Below are positions 40,551-49,136 of a stretch of DNA of 64,000 nt, piece by piece. The translations under genes and the position numbers were made by a program. The notes under the pieces were generated by a model, which made no database searches, had not been told where the DNA came from, and saw nothing but the letters and a program-made list of their open reading frames with translations. The DNA lies in the NCBI RefSeq assembly GCF_022049065.2, contig NZ_CP095743.1:1999001-2063000 (forward strand), in the 5' to 3' direction. Within the stretch, counting starts at the first letter, position 1. Every line of letters starts with the position of its first letter. This stretch comes from Niallia sp. Man26 (GTDB taxonomy: Bacteria; Bacillota; Bacilli; Bacillales; Cytobacillaceae).

Positions 40551-40578
40551 AAAAAAGGATTCTGTCTGCAGAATCCTT
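40551..40578 (-). terminator. Intrinsic terminator of the alpha/beta hydrolase gene
   Basis: AAGGATTCTG-TCTG... pairs with CAGAATCCTT; on the minus strand seven T follow. It lies 65 bp after the hydrolase stop and in front of the MCP gene. Confidence 0.8.
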
Positions 40579-40643
40579 CGCACTACTAAGTTTTCGTTAT
40601 CCTAATCTCTCAGTTTAGTATGTTTTTAGAGTAAACGAACAAA

Positions 40644-41420
40644 TCACAACATTTGTTTATTAAGCCATTGAACTGTCTTCTCTATCAGTTGTTCATAATG
40701 ACTGGCACAAGAAAAAGTATGCTCTCCGTTTTCTATGATAAAAGCTTCTGCTGTGCCATTTGCACGTTGTTCGTAATTCCGTTTATATTCTTGGAGGTAA
40801 TCATGGGGAATATCTGAATCACCATTGCCATGCAAAAGCAGGACATCACCATTAAAGCTGGTGCATTCTTGCAAAGGCTGATACTTTTTCATCGACTGAA
40901 AGAAATAGCCTGAAAGTGGATAGCCGTAAAAATCGATTGTCTCGGTTTCTGTTAAAGCGGAAACCTCATCCGCTCCGACTATTTTCGCTAAATCTTCATA
41001 CGGGTTTCCAACGGCTGCCCACTGGATTAGCTTGCTTACTCTGTCATCTCTGTTCGCTTGAAGCAGTGTTACAGCGCCTCCTAAACTGTGACCAAGAAGA
41101 ATAATTTCGTCTGTTTCCTCTTGTCGGCATGCATAGTCTATCACTGTTTTCGTTTGAGCAATCAGGTCACTCAAACCAAATTTGCCGTACTCGCCTGTGC
41201 TTTCACCGCAGCCTGCATAATCAAATCGATACACAGTATAACCGTTATTTACAAGCTCTGCTGCTGATTTCACAAAGAGACGATCCACTCCAATTCGGCT
41301 GCCAATTAAGCCATGGCAAATCAGGATAACATGATTATTTTTATTAGCTCTGTTTCTTGGATAGTCGATGGAAAGGGCAAGTTCTTCTTGCTTCCACATT
41401 AGCCTTTGATGAATTGTCAT
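40644..41420 (-). CDS. Alpha/beta hydrolase (serine aminopeptidase/esterase-like)
   Basis: A 258-residue alpha/beta hydrolase. The oxyanion HG motif is LICHGLIGSR, the nucleophile elbow is LLGHSLGGAV, the acid is in LLLHGNGDSDIPHD and the histidine is in IENGEHTFSCASHYE. Closest in layout to cinnamoyl-esterase or monoglyceride-lipase-like members; substrate unknown. No signal peptide. GGGAGGT precedes the ATG at 41420; an in-frame start at 41435 is less likely. Monocistronic. Confidence 0.88.
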   Translation of the reverse strand: MTIHQRLMWKQEELALSIDYPRNRANKNNHVILICHGLIGSRIGVDRLFVKSAAELVNNGYTVYRFDYAGCGESTGEYGKFGLSDLIAQTKTVIDYACRQEETDEIILLGHSLGGAVTLLQANRDDRVSKLIQWAAVGNPYEDLAKIVGADEVSALTETETIDFYGYPLSGYFFQSMKKYQPLQECTSFNGDVLLLHGNGDSDIPHDYLQEYKRNYEQRANGTAEAFIIENGEHTFSCASHYEQLIEKTVQWLNKQML

Positions 41421-41608
41421 TCGTTTACCTCCCATAATCCCCTTAAATAAACTTTTCTTACAGGTTTACTTGGTTTTAATATACGCTTTTTTCTTATCTT
41501 TATATTATAGAGTGAAAACTGTTTTTTTGTCAAAAAGAATTAAATAAACTGACATGTAATTTATACTATGAAATAATAGATAGAGAGTCTTTTCATTTAG
41601 GAGGAATT

Positions 41609-42406
41609 ATGCAATATTATACCGATTATCATCATCACTCCAATCATTCCTTTGATTCCAAAGCCGATATGGAGGAAATTTGCCAAAGCGCAATCCATAA
41701 TGGCGTTCATGAAATCTGTTTTACAGAACATTTTTCTGTCAACCCGAACGCGCCTACCTTTGGGCACATGGAGTGGGAAAAGTATTTAAACGATATTAAT
41801 AAATGCAAGGAACTGTTTAAAGGAAAACTCACGATAAAGCTCGGGATTGAATTATGTGAACCTCATCAAATGATGGACAGCTATCATCGTGTGCTGTCAC
41901 CAATACCTTTTGATTTCATATTAGGATCTGTCCATAATTTAGGTGGCACAACCCTTAGAAAGTTTATGAATGCACATCCTGAAAAGGATATATACGAAGA
42001 CTATTTCCTTGAACTAAAGGAAATGGTTAAAAATGCGGATATTGATGTTATCGCCCATTTTGACTTAATGAAACGCTATGCTTTTTCTACAAGAGGTTTA
42101 TATGACTTTACTAAGCATAAAGACTTAATCGCTGACATTTTGACAATCGCCATCAACAGGGAAATCGGTCTTGAAATTAATACATCCGGCTTAAGAACAA
42201 GCCTTGAGCTCTCTATGCCACATGATGACATCTTAAAGCTGTATAAAGAATTAGGCGGACAGCTTCTGACAATCGGTTCTGATTCCCATCATGCCGCAAC
42301 AGCAGGCGCGGGTTTTAAAGAAGGAATCGAGCTTGCAAAGGCATGTGGATTTACCCACTTCTACACATATTCTTTGCGTAAGCCGACCGCTGTTAAAATT
42401 GGCTGA
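41609..42406 (+). CDS. hisJ: Histidinol-phosphatase, PHP family (HisJ-like)
   Basis: A 265-residue PHP-domain phosphatase. Metal ligands: the YHHHSNHS block (H8-H10) at the N-terminus, EHFSVNP, GIELCEP, GSVHNLGG, IAHFDLMKRY and the terminal GSDSHHA. It hydrolyses histidinol phosphate to histidinol, the penultimate step of histidine synthesis, using a trinuclear metal centre. B. subtilis HisJ (268 aa) has the same size. It is not within a his operon, as in B. subtilis. Related PHP proteins have other substrates, so the call is by layout. Confidence 0.88.
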   Translation: MQYYTDYHHHSNHSFDSKADMEEICQSAIHNGVHEICFTEHFSVNPNAPTFGHMEWEKYLNDINKCKELFKGKLTIKLGIELCEPHQMMDSYHRVLSPIPFDFILGSVHNLGGTTLRKFMNAHPEKDIYEDYFLELKEMVKNADIDVIAHFDLMKRYAFSTRGLYDFTKHKDLIADILTIAINREIGLEINTSGLRTSLELSMPHDDILKLYKELGGQLLTIGSDSHHAATAGAGFKEGIELAKACGFTHFYTYSLRKPTAVKIG

Positions 42407-42421
42407 TTGAAAGCTTTCCTT

Positions 42422-42449
42422 ACGAGGTGATTTATGCACCTCGTTTTTG
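42422..42449 (+). terminator. Intrinsic terminator of hisJ
   Basis: ACGAGGTG-ATTTATG-CACCTCGT followed by TTTTT. Confidence 0.85.
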
Positions 42450-42514
42450 TATATATAATCAGATTATTGGTAATGACTCCATCTTAAATAGCCACTTTTT
42501 CTGGTGATTTTCAA

Positions 42515-42545
42515 CAAAAAAAGAGGTGCCCTATGCACCTCTTTT
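42515..42545 (-). terminator. Intrinsic terminator of manA
   Basis: AAAAGAGGTG-CATAGGG-CACCTCTTTT on the minus strand, followed by more T, next to the manA stop codon. Confidence 0.85.
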
Positions 42546-42550
42546 CGACA

Positions 42551-43498
42551 TTATAGATAAGAAACTATCAATTCACTGCTTCCTTCCAGTTCAAAGCTGC
42601 CAAAATCGCTAGGCAGTAGGAAGTGATCGCCTGTTTTAAACGGATAAACAGCAGAATCTTTTTTAATGCTGCCTTCCCCTTCAATGACACTGCATAGAAG
42701 AAATAGTTTTGTCTGATTGTTTATGCTCGAACCTTGTAGTTCCCATTTCTCAACAGAAAAGTAAGGGCACTCAATAAAGGTGGTTGCTGTTAAGTCACCA
42801 TTTGTTTTTACCTTCACATCATACTCGTCCGCTTTATGAGGAACTGTTGTAACAGCAACTGACTGTTCAACATGCAGCTCTCTAGTATTGCCGTTTGCAT
42901 CCTTCCTGTCATAATCATAAACACGGTAGGTTGTATCGGAATTTTGCTGTGTTTCCAGTATAATTATGCCTTCGCCAATTGCGTGAATAGTCCCACTTGG
43001 CACGAAGAAGAAATCACCTTTTTTAACTGGCACTTTATTCAGCAGCTCAGTCCATTTATTTTCAGTAATCATGCTGGCTAATTCTTCTTTTGTTTGAGCA
43101 TGGTGGCCAAAAATAATTTCAGCACCTTCCTTGCAGTCTACAATATACCAGCATTCTGTTTTTCCTAGCTCTCCATTTTCATGAACTTTTGCATATTCAT
43201 CATTCGGGTGCACTTGGACAGATAAATCTTGATTGGCATCCAAAATTTTTGTCAGTAAAGGAAAACGGTCTCCTTCGGCATTTCCAAATAGCTCACGGTT
43301 GTATTCCCATAATTCACCTAGAGTCTTACCAGCAAACTGGCCGTTTTTAACAACGCTCTGTCCATTTGGATGAGCAGAAAAAGCCCAGCATTCACCTGTA
43401 GTTTCTGTCGGTATATCGTAGCCGAAGCTGCGAAGCTCCGTTCCTCCCCAAATACGGTCCATAAAGATCGGATTAAAAAATAGCGGTTCAAAATTCAT
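42551..43498 (-). CDS. manA: Mannose-6-phosphate isomerase, class I
   Basis: A 315-residue cupin-type zinc enzyme that interconverts mannose 6-phosphate and fructose 6-phosphate. Zinc ligands: LSVQVHPNDEYA (Q, H and E) and PSGTIHAIGEG (H). GECWAFSAHPNG and ETQQNSDTTYRVYDYDR are family blocks. Size matches the short Bacillus ManA/Pmi/YvyI forms (315-316). It is monocistronic, with no mannose PTS next to it. AAGGAGC precedes the ATG. Confidence 0.95.
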   Translation of the reverse strand: MNFEPLFFNPIFMDRIWGGTELRSFGYDIPTETTGECWAFSAHPNGQSVVKNGQFAGKTLGELWEYNRELFGNAEGDRFPLLTKILDANQDLSVQVHPNDEYAKVHENGELGKTECWYIVDCKEGAEIIFGHHAQTKEELASMITENKWTELLNKVPVKKGDFFFVPSGTIHAIGEGIIILETQQNSDTTYRVYDYDRKDANGNTRELHVEQSVAVTTVPHKADEYDVKVKTNGDLTATTFIECPYFSVEKWELQGSSINNQTKLFLLCSVIEGEGSIKKDSAVYPFKTGDHFLLPSDFGSFELEGSSELIVSYL

Positions 43499-43589
43499 AT
43501 AGTTTTAGTGCTCCTTTAAATGTTTGTTTTCCAAATTTATTCTACCATATAATGGGGCAATTTCTATCTATTTTCAAAATAAGAAAACA

Positions 43590-43614
43590 AAAATGGCAGG
43601 ATTAACATCCTACC
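43590..43614 (-). terminator. Intrinsic terminator
   Basis: GGTAGGAT-GTTA-ATCCTGCC on the minus strand followed by ATTTTTG; it overlaps the stop codon of the 111-residue hypothetical gene. Confidence 0.75.
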
Positions 43615-43937
43615 ATGCTTCCGAGCTTTTTTTCTGCTTTGCTTTCTTTTTTAGTTGAGCTTAACGAGCTAGCTTCACTCTCCTTCATACGGCGCAGGAG
43701 CTTCTCCTTTTGCTCAACTGTTGAATTTTTACAATTGATTGCCGTGCGAACTGCGAGCTTCTGCACATATTTCTCCCATTCTGCTTGAGCCATACTTGTT
43801 TTATCAAGACTGGAAGTTACCGCCTTCTGCACGACAAGCTCCGCTAATTGCTGCTGCTTAATAATACAGAAGACAGAGCGGAAAAGCTTCTGGGCAAGGA
43901 CTGCAATATATGCTTCGTTTATGTAATTGTCAGTCAT
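43602..43937 (-). CDS. Hypothetical protein with weak sigma-region-2 look
   Basis: A 111-residue, helix-rich, basic protein. Residues ~1-75 (YIAVLAQKLFRSVFCIIKQQQ, then AELVVQKAV and YVQKLAVRTAINCKN) resemble, loosely, region 2 of sigma-70-like factors, but there is no region 4 and the resemblance may be chance. The C-terminal 35 residues are Lys/Ser/Glu-rich (SLSSTKKESKAEKKLGS). The start follows GGAGGTG at 6 nt. It lies 28 bp after the ABC permease gene and could be the last gene of that operon. Confidence 0.6.
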   Translation of the reverse strand: MTDNYINEAYIAVLAQKLFRSVFCIIKQQQLAELVVQKAVTSSLDKTSMAQAEWEKYVQKLAVRTAINCKNSTVEQKEKLLRRMKESEASSLSSTKKESKAEKKLGSMVGC

Positions 43938-43965
43938 TTGCACCTCCGCCTTTCCTATCATTCAC

Positions 43966-45930
43966 TTATTTTTCCAGACTATTTTTAATACTTTCTGGTA
44001 AGTTTTCTTCCGTAATGTAATTTACTTCTAATCCATATTGATCTCTTGTCTTTACATATACGGCATATTTTTCTTTCCCATAAGAATAGGTTGAAATAAT
44101 CTCTTTTTGTAAGCTTTCTGTATTTACTTCTACTTTATTTGAAAGCTTATCTAGTTCTTCTTCAATATTTTCAGGAACATAATCATAATCACGGTTAATA
44201 TCAATCCCTAAATCACGAGCTTTAAACACAACAACTTTTTCAACAAATTCCGGTTTGATGGTCAGTTCATTATGATATCCATGCTTTTTTAACCATGCAA
44301 TCGTTTGTTTATCTTTTAAGGTTATAAAACTATCATAATAATTGTAATTATTTTCATCATTCTCTTTTAGGATAGAAATACTTGCAGAAGAAATATATCT
44401 GGTTTTCATATCTTCATATGACTCTTTCTGCTTGTCAGCAGTTAACGCAGACAAAAAGCCTTTAAGTTCTTCGGGATTAGTTATGGTAATAGCTCCGCCT
44501 TCATAAGAAAATTCGAGCGTTACCTCTGTAATATTCGTTTGTGACTCAAAATCATACACTTGCTGCTTATATTCCTTTGATTCATAAATCGGCTTAAGCC
44601 ATTTACTATAATCATCTTGATTAATTGTGTATGTTCTTGTCACTTTCTTATTATTGTTGAGCTTATATTCTATTGTCAGCGGTATTACACTTTCCCCATA
44701 TATTTCTACTGTGTTTTGTGTTTTAATCAATTCACGTTGCATCTCTATAACTTTTTCCATGTTTTCTGAAGAAGACAGTTTCTTCATTGCCTCATCTGTA
44801 TACGTCATACTGTCATTTATAGCTACGCTTTTAATGTCATTCACTTCTGGAATGTATTGTTCATATTTGTTAATTAAGAATGGTGAAACTCCTGCCACAA
44901 TTACTACTGCAATAAAGAAATAAGCATATCCTTTTAGGCGGTTGAATACTCGCCATGATTTTTGGATAAACATTTCACCAATCAAATAGCCAATTAATGA
45001 GCCGATTAAAAGACCAAACAGATGAAAACCGATGCCGTTATTCATCACTTGAAAATACAAACCAGCCAAAAGCATAAAGCAAATCGTGACTGTGTACTTA
45101 AACAATCCTCTCAAGTTACGGAATGTCAAGGTCTGATATACAGTTTCAGCATTGCGTCTTTTGTAAAGAAGCATTGCAGCCACATAAAAAATGACTGATA
45201 CGACAATATAAGCTATACAAACCTTTAAGTCTGAATAATTGCTGTAGATGATGGCTGGTGCCAGTATCGGTGACAAATATATTAATTTGTCAGAGATATA
45301 TTTTTCGAGAGGAAAACCATACACATAGGTGCTGAAGTTATAAAAAACCATAAAGATAACTCCTGCTGGAAATAGCAGAAAAAGAGCTGTAAACAATCCT
45401 TGAGTAATGGATAAACCTGTAAGCATGCCGACAAAGATACAAGCAAAATATATTACCGATGTATAAACAGTAAAAATGCCAATCCAGCTCCAAATACTTT
45501 TAATAGAAATAAATATTCCTAGATCAAAAATTGAATAAGCTGCCATTAGAATTAAACCATTTAAAACTACTGGTAAAACTAACACAATAAAGCCGTTCCA
45601 AGTAAAAAAATGAAACAGGAACTTTCTGCTGACAGGCAAGCTGTGCATTAAATCGCTAAATGCTTTATTTTGTATATAACGAAACAGAAAAATGCCAAGC
45701 AAGATAGGAGTCAACAATAAGACACCCATTTGAATCTCTGGAATGACATCGAAAATCTGTTCAAATACTATGTTATTTCCCCATTCTTTGTATTCCTTTT
45801 TGTCTAAGAGAACTAGATGCATTGGTATCGCAAAAAACAAGACTAAAAAAGAAAGAATACCAATCCAGCCGACATTGCGGAAGATTAATAGATATAATTG
45901 CTTATAATATAAAGGTTTCTTTGATGGCAT
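43966..45930 (-). CDS. ABC transporter permease with large extracellular C-terminal domain (DUF6449-like)
   Basis: A 654-residue protein: about ten membrane helices in residues 1-370, two or more of them before GLLIGSLIGYLIGE, and a long hydrophilic C-terminal region (~370-654). The latter has many charged residues and a VVVFKARDLGID block. It matches permeases of the YtrC/YtrD type coupled to YtrA-regulated operons. Its ATG lies 29 bp inside the ATPase gene, so translation is coupled. These systems respond to cell-wall antibiotics in B. subtilis; a similar role here is inferred. Confidence 0.82.
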   Translation of the reverse strand: MPSKKPLYYKQLYLLIFRNVGWIGILSFLVLFFAIPMHLVLLDKKEYKEWGNNIVFEQIFDVIPEIQMGVLLLTPILLGIFLFRYIQNKAFSDLMHSLPVSRKFLFHFFTWNGFIVLVLPVVLNGLILMAAYSIFDLGIFISIKSIWSWIGIFTVYTSVIYFACIFVGMLTGLSITQGLFTALFLLFPAGVIFMVFYNFSTYVYGFPLEKYISDKLIYLSPILAPAIIYSNYSDLKVCIAYIVVSVIFYVAAMLLYKRRNAETVYQTLTFRNLRGLFKYTVTICFMLLAGLYFQVMNNGIGFHLFGLLIGSLIGYLIGEMFIQKSWRVFNRLKGYAYFFIAVVIVAGVSPFLINKYEQYIPEVNDIKSVAINDSMTYTDEAMKKLSSSENMEKVIEMQRELIKTQNTVEIYGESVIPLTIEYKLNNNKKVTRTYTINQDDYSKWLKPIYESKEYKQQVYDFESQTNITEVTLEFSYEGGAITITNPEELKGFLSALTADKQKESYEDMKTRYISSASISILKENDENNYNYYDSFITLKDKQTIAWLKKHGYHNELTIKPEFVEKVVVFKARDLGIDINRDYDYVPENIEEELDKLSNKVEVNTESLQKEIISTYSYGKEKYAVYVKTRDQYGLEVNYITEENLPESIKNSLEK

Positions 45931-46813
45931 AATCTAATTCCTCCATTTGATAAATAAAAATCTCTTCTAATGTAAGAGGCAAGATATCCAGCAATAAGGG
46001 CGATAATAGCTCAATCTGTTTGACAATTGCTTCTCTATCTCCTTTAATGATAAGCATGCTGACACTTCCGCGCTGTTCAAAATGAACAATGTCTAAAGAA
46101 TCTTTCAATAATTCTTTTGCACCTTGTTCGGAAAAAGCGACTTGGATTTTGTGGAAATCAAGCTTTATATCATCAATATCATTTTCAATCAAACATTTTC
46201 CTTTATGAATAATGCTGATATGGTCACATAAATCTTCCACTTCTGAGAGATTATGAGAAGAAATGATAACCGTCATTTCATTTTCTGCGACTTGGTTTAC
46301 GATTAGTTTCTTTACTTTCGAACGTATAACAGGATCCAAGCCGTCAAAAGGCTCATCTAATATTAAAATTTCCGGCTGTGTGGAGAAAGCAAGCCAAAAA
46401 GCGATCTGTCTTTGTACACCTTTGGAAAAATGATGGATTTTTTTATTTTTGTCTATAGCTAGCTGATCTCCCATTTTATTGAATAATTCATCATTCCAAT
46501 TGGAGAACTGTTCCTTGTAAAAAGAAGCCATTTGTTTTGTTGTATAATGCGGTAAAAAAGAAGGATAGTCTGCAATAAAGAACATCTTCTGTTTCAGGGA
46601 AGTATTTTCAAATACCATCTCTCCATCTACTGTTACCGTTCCTTCTTCCTGCTTATAAATTCCCGCTATCATTTTTAAGATTGTTGTTTTTCCTGCCCCG
46701 TTGGAGCCAAGCAGTCCATAAATGCTACCTTTTCGTATATTCAAACTCATATGGTCGAGAATGATATCCTTATCAATGCGCTTTACGACTTGTTTTAATT
46801 CAATCATCGGCAT
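45902..46813 (-). CDS. ABC transporter ATP-binding protein (YtrB-like)
   Basis: A 303-residue ATPase. Walker A is LLGSNGAGKTTILKMIAG, the signature segment is HFSKGVQRQIAFWLAF (a divergent LSGGQ), Walker B is ILILDEPFDGLDP and the H-loop is VIISSHNLSEVEDL. The first ~215 residues are the NBD; the last ~85 are a regulatory tail. It is between the GntR gene (13 bp) and the permease gene (overlap 29 bp), so it is an operon member. Confidence 0.93.
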   Translation of the reverse strand: MPMIELKQVVKRIDKDIILDHMSLNIRKGSIYGLLGSNGAGKTTILKMIAGIYKQEEGTVTVDGEMVFENTSLKQKMFFIADYPSFLPHYTTKQMASFYKEQFSNWNDELFNKMGDQLAIDKNKKIHHFSKGVQRQIAFWLAFSTQPEILILDEPFDGLDPVIRSKVKKLIVNQVAENEMTVIISSHNLSEVEDLCDHISIIHKGKCLIENDIDDIKLDFHKIQVAFSEQGAKELLKDSLDIVHFEQRGSVSMLIIKGDREAIVKQIELLSPLLLDILPLTLEEIFIYQMEELDYAIKETFIL

Positions 46814-46826
46814 TATTCCCTCTCCC

Positions 46827-47189
46827 TTAATTAATCAATTTCCTGATATGCATAAGCAAATCCTCAGGCTGAATGCCTAAGTACAATGCTTCTTTCACCG
46901 CTTTTTCCAACCTCTCTAGCGCCTCTTTTATTTTGCTGTCATCTTGAACGAACTCAGAAGCCTTCACAAAGCTGCCCTTTCCTTGAACGGAATAGATGTA
47001 GCCTCTTACTTCGAGCTCACGATAAGCCTTTTGGATGGTATTCGGATTAATCGTCAGCTGTGTCGCCATCGTTCGAACAGATGGAAGCTGTTCATCAGCC
47101 TTCAGCACTCCTGTCACAATCAGCTCGATCAACTTTTCCACCAGTTGTTCATAGATAGGTGTCCTGCTTCTTATATCCAGTTCAAACAT
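46827..47189 (-). CDS. GntR family regulator, YtrA subfamily
   Basis: A 120-residue short GntR protein. The winged helix contains IYEQLVEKLIELIVTGVLKADEQLPSVRT and LTINPNTIQKAYRELEVRGYI; a short C-terminal helical extension (LERLEKAVKEALYLGIQ) is the YtrA-type dimer element. It is the first gene of the operon with the ABC transporter and is expected to repress it. A YtrA-like operator lies upstream. GGGGGC precedes the ATG. Confidence 0.92.
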   Translation of the reverse strand: MFELDIRSRTPIYEQLVEKLIELIVTGVLKADEQLPSVRTMATQLTINPNTIQKAYRELEVRGYIYSVQGKGSFVKASEFVQDDSKIKEALERLEKAVKEALYLGIQPEDLLMHIRKLIN

Positions 47190-47211
47190 ATTCAGCCCCC
47201 CATCTGTACTA

Positions 47212-47236
47212 AGTGTACTATTATTCGTAATACAGT
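47212..47236. promoter_or_regulatory. YtrA-like operator
   Basis: AGTGTA-N13-TACAGT, 23 bp upstream of the GntR gene. B. subtilis YtrA is known to bind AGTGTA-N13-TACACT; this site differs by a swap of two bases in one arm. Confidence 0.65.
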
Positions 47237-47542
47237 TATTATATTATATAAAAAGCTCTAAAAAAAGAACTAAAATGAATTTTTTTCCTTTATTTCCATT
47301 TTCATTTCTTGTCAGTTTGCCATTTCACAGAGCAAATATACCTCTTATTAGCAAGAATACCATGTAATATATTGCTGAGATTTCCCATACAGGAATGGTG
47401 CGTTTCACTTTTGACATACATCTTTGTTCATTTTTTGTTTTAACTGCAGATTATTTAAATTAAATTAATATTTTTATTGCTTGTCCCTAGTTTCTGCAAA
47501 GATCAATATTCCAATTTAGAAAAGCAGTATTTTTTTCTTCAT
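47237..47542. other. Intergenic region without a recognisable gene
   Basis: About 305 bp of strongly AT-rich DNA upstream of the GntR/ABC operon. A 30-codon plus-strand frame starting at 47276 has no ribosome binding site. No riboswitch-like motif is seen. The promoter of the operon must lie in the part near 47240-47275. Confidence 0.45.
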
Positions 47543-47570
47543 AAAAAAACAGGATAGATAACTATCCTGC
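47543..47570 (-). terminator. Intrinsic terminator of the zinc-ribbon gene
   Basis: CAGGATAG-TTAT-CTATCCTG followed by seven T on the minus strand. Confidence 0.85.
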
Positions 47571-47588
47571 TGCGGTATTTTAAGCTAT

Positions 47589-47924
47589 TTAGTTGCCGTC
47601 TTTAAATTTCTTTAATGCCGTTCTTGTTTCATCCATATATCTTTTAAGTCGATATGGTTTGCTTAGCGCACGTTTTGGAAATTCTCCAAGAAATTTATTT
47701 AAATCATCTCTGTATTCTTGGGTTAGTCTAGTAGGTTTTGTAACAATTCGTTTATATATTTCTTTATATAGCTCTCTTTTCGGATTCAAATGCATATCAA
47801 GTTTACGGTGGCAATTTGTACACTCTGTACTAGAGATTTTATGGTTTAAATATTGAACACTGTGCAGAGTTTCATCTTGACAATGTGAACAATATAGGAA
47901 GACATCTAATTTTGTGATTTCCAT
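47589..47924 (-). CDS. Zinc-ribbon 'bh protein' family
   Basis: A 111-residue conserved Bacillaceae protein. Two CxxC knuckles (YCSHCQDETLH and ECTNCHRKL) form a zinc ribbon in the first 45 residues; the rest is a basic helical tail with KRIVTKPTRLTQEY, FPKRALSKPYRLKRYM and RTALKKF. This matches the uncharacterised 'bh protein' family. RNA or DNA binding is conceivable from the charge. AAGGAGA precedes the ATG. Monocistronic. Confidence 0.8.
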   Translation of the reverse strand: MEITKLDVFLYCSHCQDETLHSVQYLNHKISSTECTNCHRKLDMHLNPKRELYKEIYKRIVTKPTRLTQEYRDDLNKFLGEFPKRALSKPYRLKRYMDETRTALKKFKDGN

Positions 47925-48051
47925 CGTAATCTCTCCTTATCCTTAATGAGGAAAATTGATTCCGTATTATGATGCATCGTAAATACCACTAATTAACATT
48001 ATTATATTCGATTTTTTCTGGATTAGGTACAAGATATACAGAAAAATTTAC

Positions 48052-48999
48052 TCACGTTATGTTTTTTATAATAGCATTTGCAGTTAATTCATCGGTAATC
48101 AATACATCAATAAACTTGCCCTGTAATGCCCCTAATATACTTGCAACTTTATGTTCCCCTTCCACAACTGCAATTACATTTTTGATTCCTTTAAACTCTT
48201 CCAACGTAATGCCGATTACTTTTGTATTTAACGAATCATTGATAGGCTTCCCGTTTTGATCGAAAAAGCGGAAGCCGATATCGCCGATTGCACCTACGTC
48301 TCGAAGTTGGGCAAGGTCATTTTCTTGTAAATATCCTAGTCTCAATAATGTTGAATCATCAAAAGGATTTCCGATTCCGATGAGAGCAACATCTACATTC
48401 CTGCCTATTTCTAAAACTGTTTGAATATCCTCCATCCCCATCAGCCGCTGTTTTAGTTCTTCTGTTTCGACAATGGCGGGTGCATACAAATAGGCACATG
48501 TACTTTGGAGTTTTTTCGCTAATTCGTTTGCCAGTTGGTTTGCATGGATTTGTACTTGTTTAACTCCCATCCCTCCTTCTAATGGAACAACGGTAATATC
48601 TTCTTTTCGCTCAAAAGGATACTCCTGTACGAGATTAGCTAACGTTTCTCCCCAAGAGATTCCAATACTTTTAACGTCTTTCATATTGTTAGAAATATAG
48701 CTGGCCCCCGCTTGACCTACTTCCCGTTTTGCTCTTTCTGCCGATAGCCCATTATTAGGAACAACCACTGCATCTGCTAGGTCAAAATATTGCTCCAGCT
48801 TTCTTTCTAATTCTACAGTGTGCACACTTTCATCCTTTATATATATCTTAACGATTCCTTCATCCTTTGCCCTTTGCAATAACTTTGAAATAACTGGTCT
48901 TGAAACACCTAGTTTTTGGGCAATTTGTGCTTGTGTCCAGCCGTCATTATAGTACATGCTGGAAACCTTCACTAATTGTCGTTTTTCTTGCCATTCCAC
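48052..48999 (-). CDS. SorC family sugar-responsive regulator (SorC1)
   Basis: A 315-residue SorC/DeoR-like repressor or activator: N-terminal HTH (WTQAQIAQKLGVSRPVISKLL) and a C-terminal sugar-phosphate-sensing domain with ISWGETLANL, VVPLEGGMG, GIGNPFDDSTLL, DIGFRFFDQNGKP and the C-terminal DVLITDELTANAI. Start GTG with GAGGAG upstream. It is downstream of the SDR operon on the same strand, beyond a terminator, and an operator-like element precedes it. It probably controls the galactitol-type PTS operon together with, or instead of, the second SorC protein at 61387. Confidence 0.92.
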   Translation of the reverse strand: MEWQEKRQLVKVSSMYYNDGWTQAQIAQKLGVSRPVISKLLQRAKDEGIVKIYIKDESVHTVELERKLEQYFDLADAVVVPNNGLSAERAKREVGQAGASYISNNMKDVKSIGISWGETLANLVQEYPFERKEDITVVPLEGGMGVKQVQIHANQLANELAKKLQSTCAYLYAPAIVETEELKQRLMGMEDIQTVLEIGRNVDVALIGIGNPFDDSTLLRLGYLQENDLAQLRDVGAIGDIGFRFFDQNGKPINDSLNTKVIGITLEEFKGIKNVIAVVEGEHKVASILGALQGKFIDVLITDELTANAIIKNIT

Positions 49000-49035
49000 G
49001 CTTCATCATCTCCTCTTTCTACAGCCAATCCGTAA

Positions 49036-49059
49036 TTACAAATGTTATGTATAAGAACA
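49036..49059 (-). promoter_or_regulatory. Shared SorC-type operator, site 3 (upstream of SorC1)
   Basis: TGTTC-N8-AACATTTGTAA on the minus strand, 37 bp upstream of the SorC1 start. The same element, with the same 8-bp spacing, stands at 54411, 59347 and 61230. Suggests autoregulation. Confidence 0.65.
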
Positions 49060-49100
49060 TATTACAGCATATTTTTAGGAAAATCATTACGTCTTATCAT

Positions 49101-49127
49101 AAAAAAACCGAGAATTATGATTCTCGG
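49101..49127 (-). terminator. Intrinsic terminator of the galactitol-type PTS/dehydrogenase operon
   Basis: CCGAGAAT-CATA-ATTCTCGG on the minus strand, followed by seven T, 10 bp after the last SDR gene. Confidence 0.88.
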
Positions 49128-49136
49128 GGAAACTGT

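Noticed and set aside
43602..43937. Firm annotation as an RNA polymerase sigma factor
   Set aside because: Region 4 is absent and the region-2 resemblance is too weak to support it.
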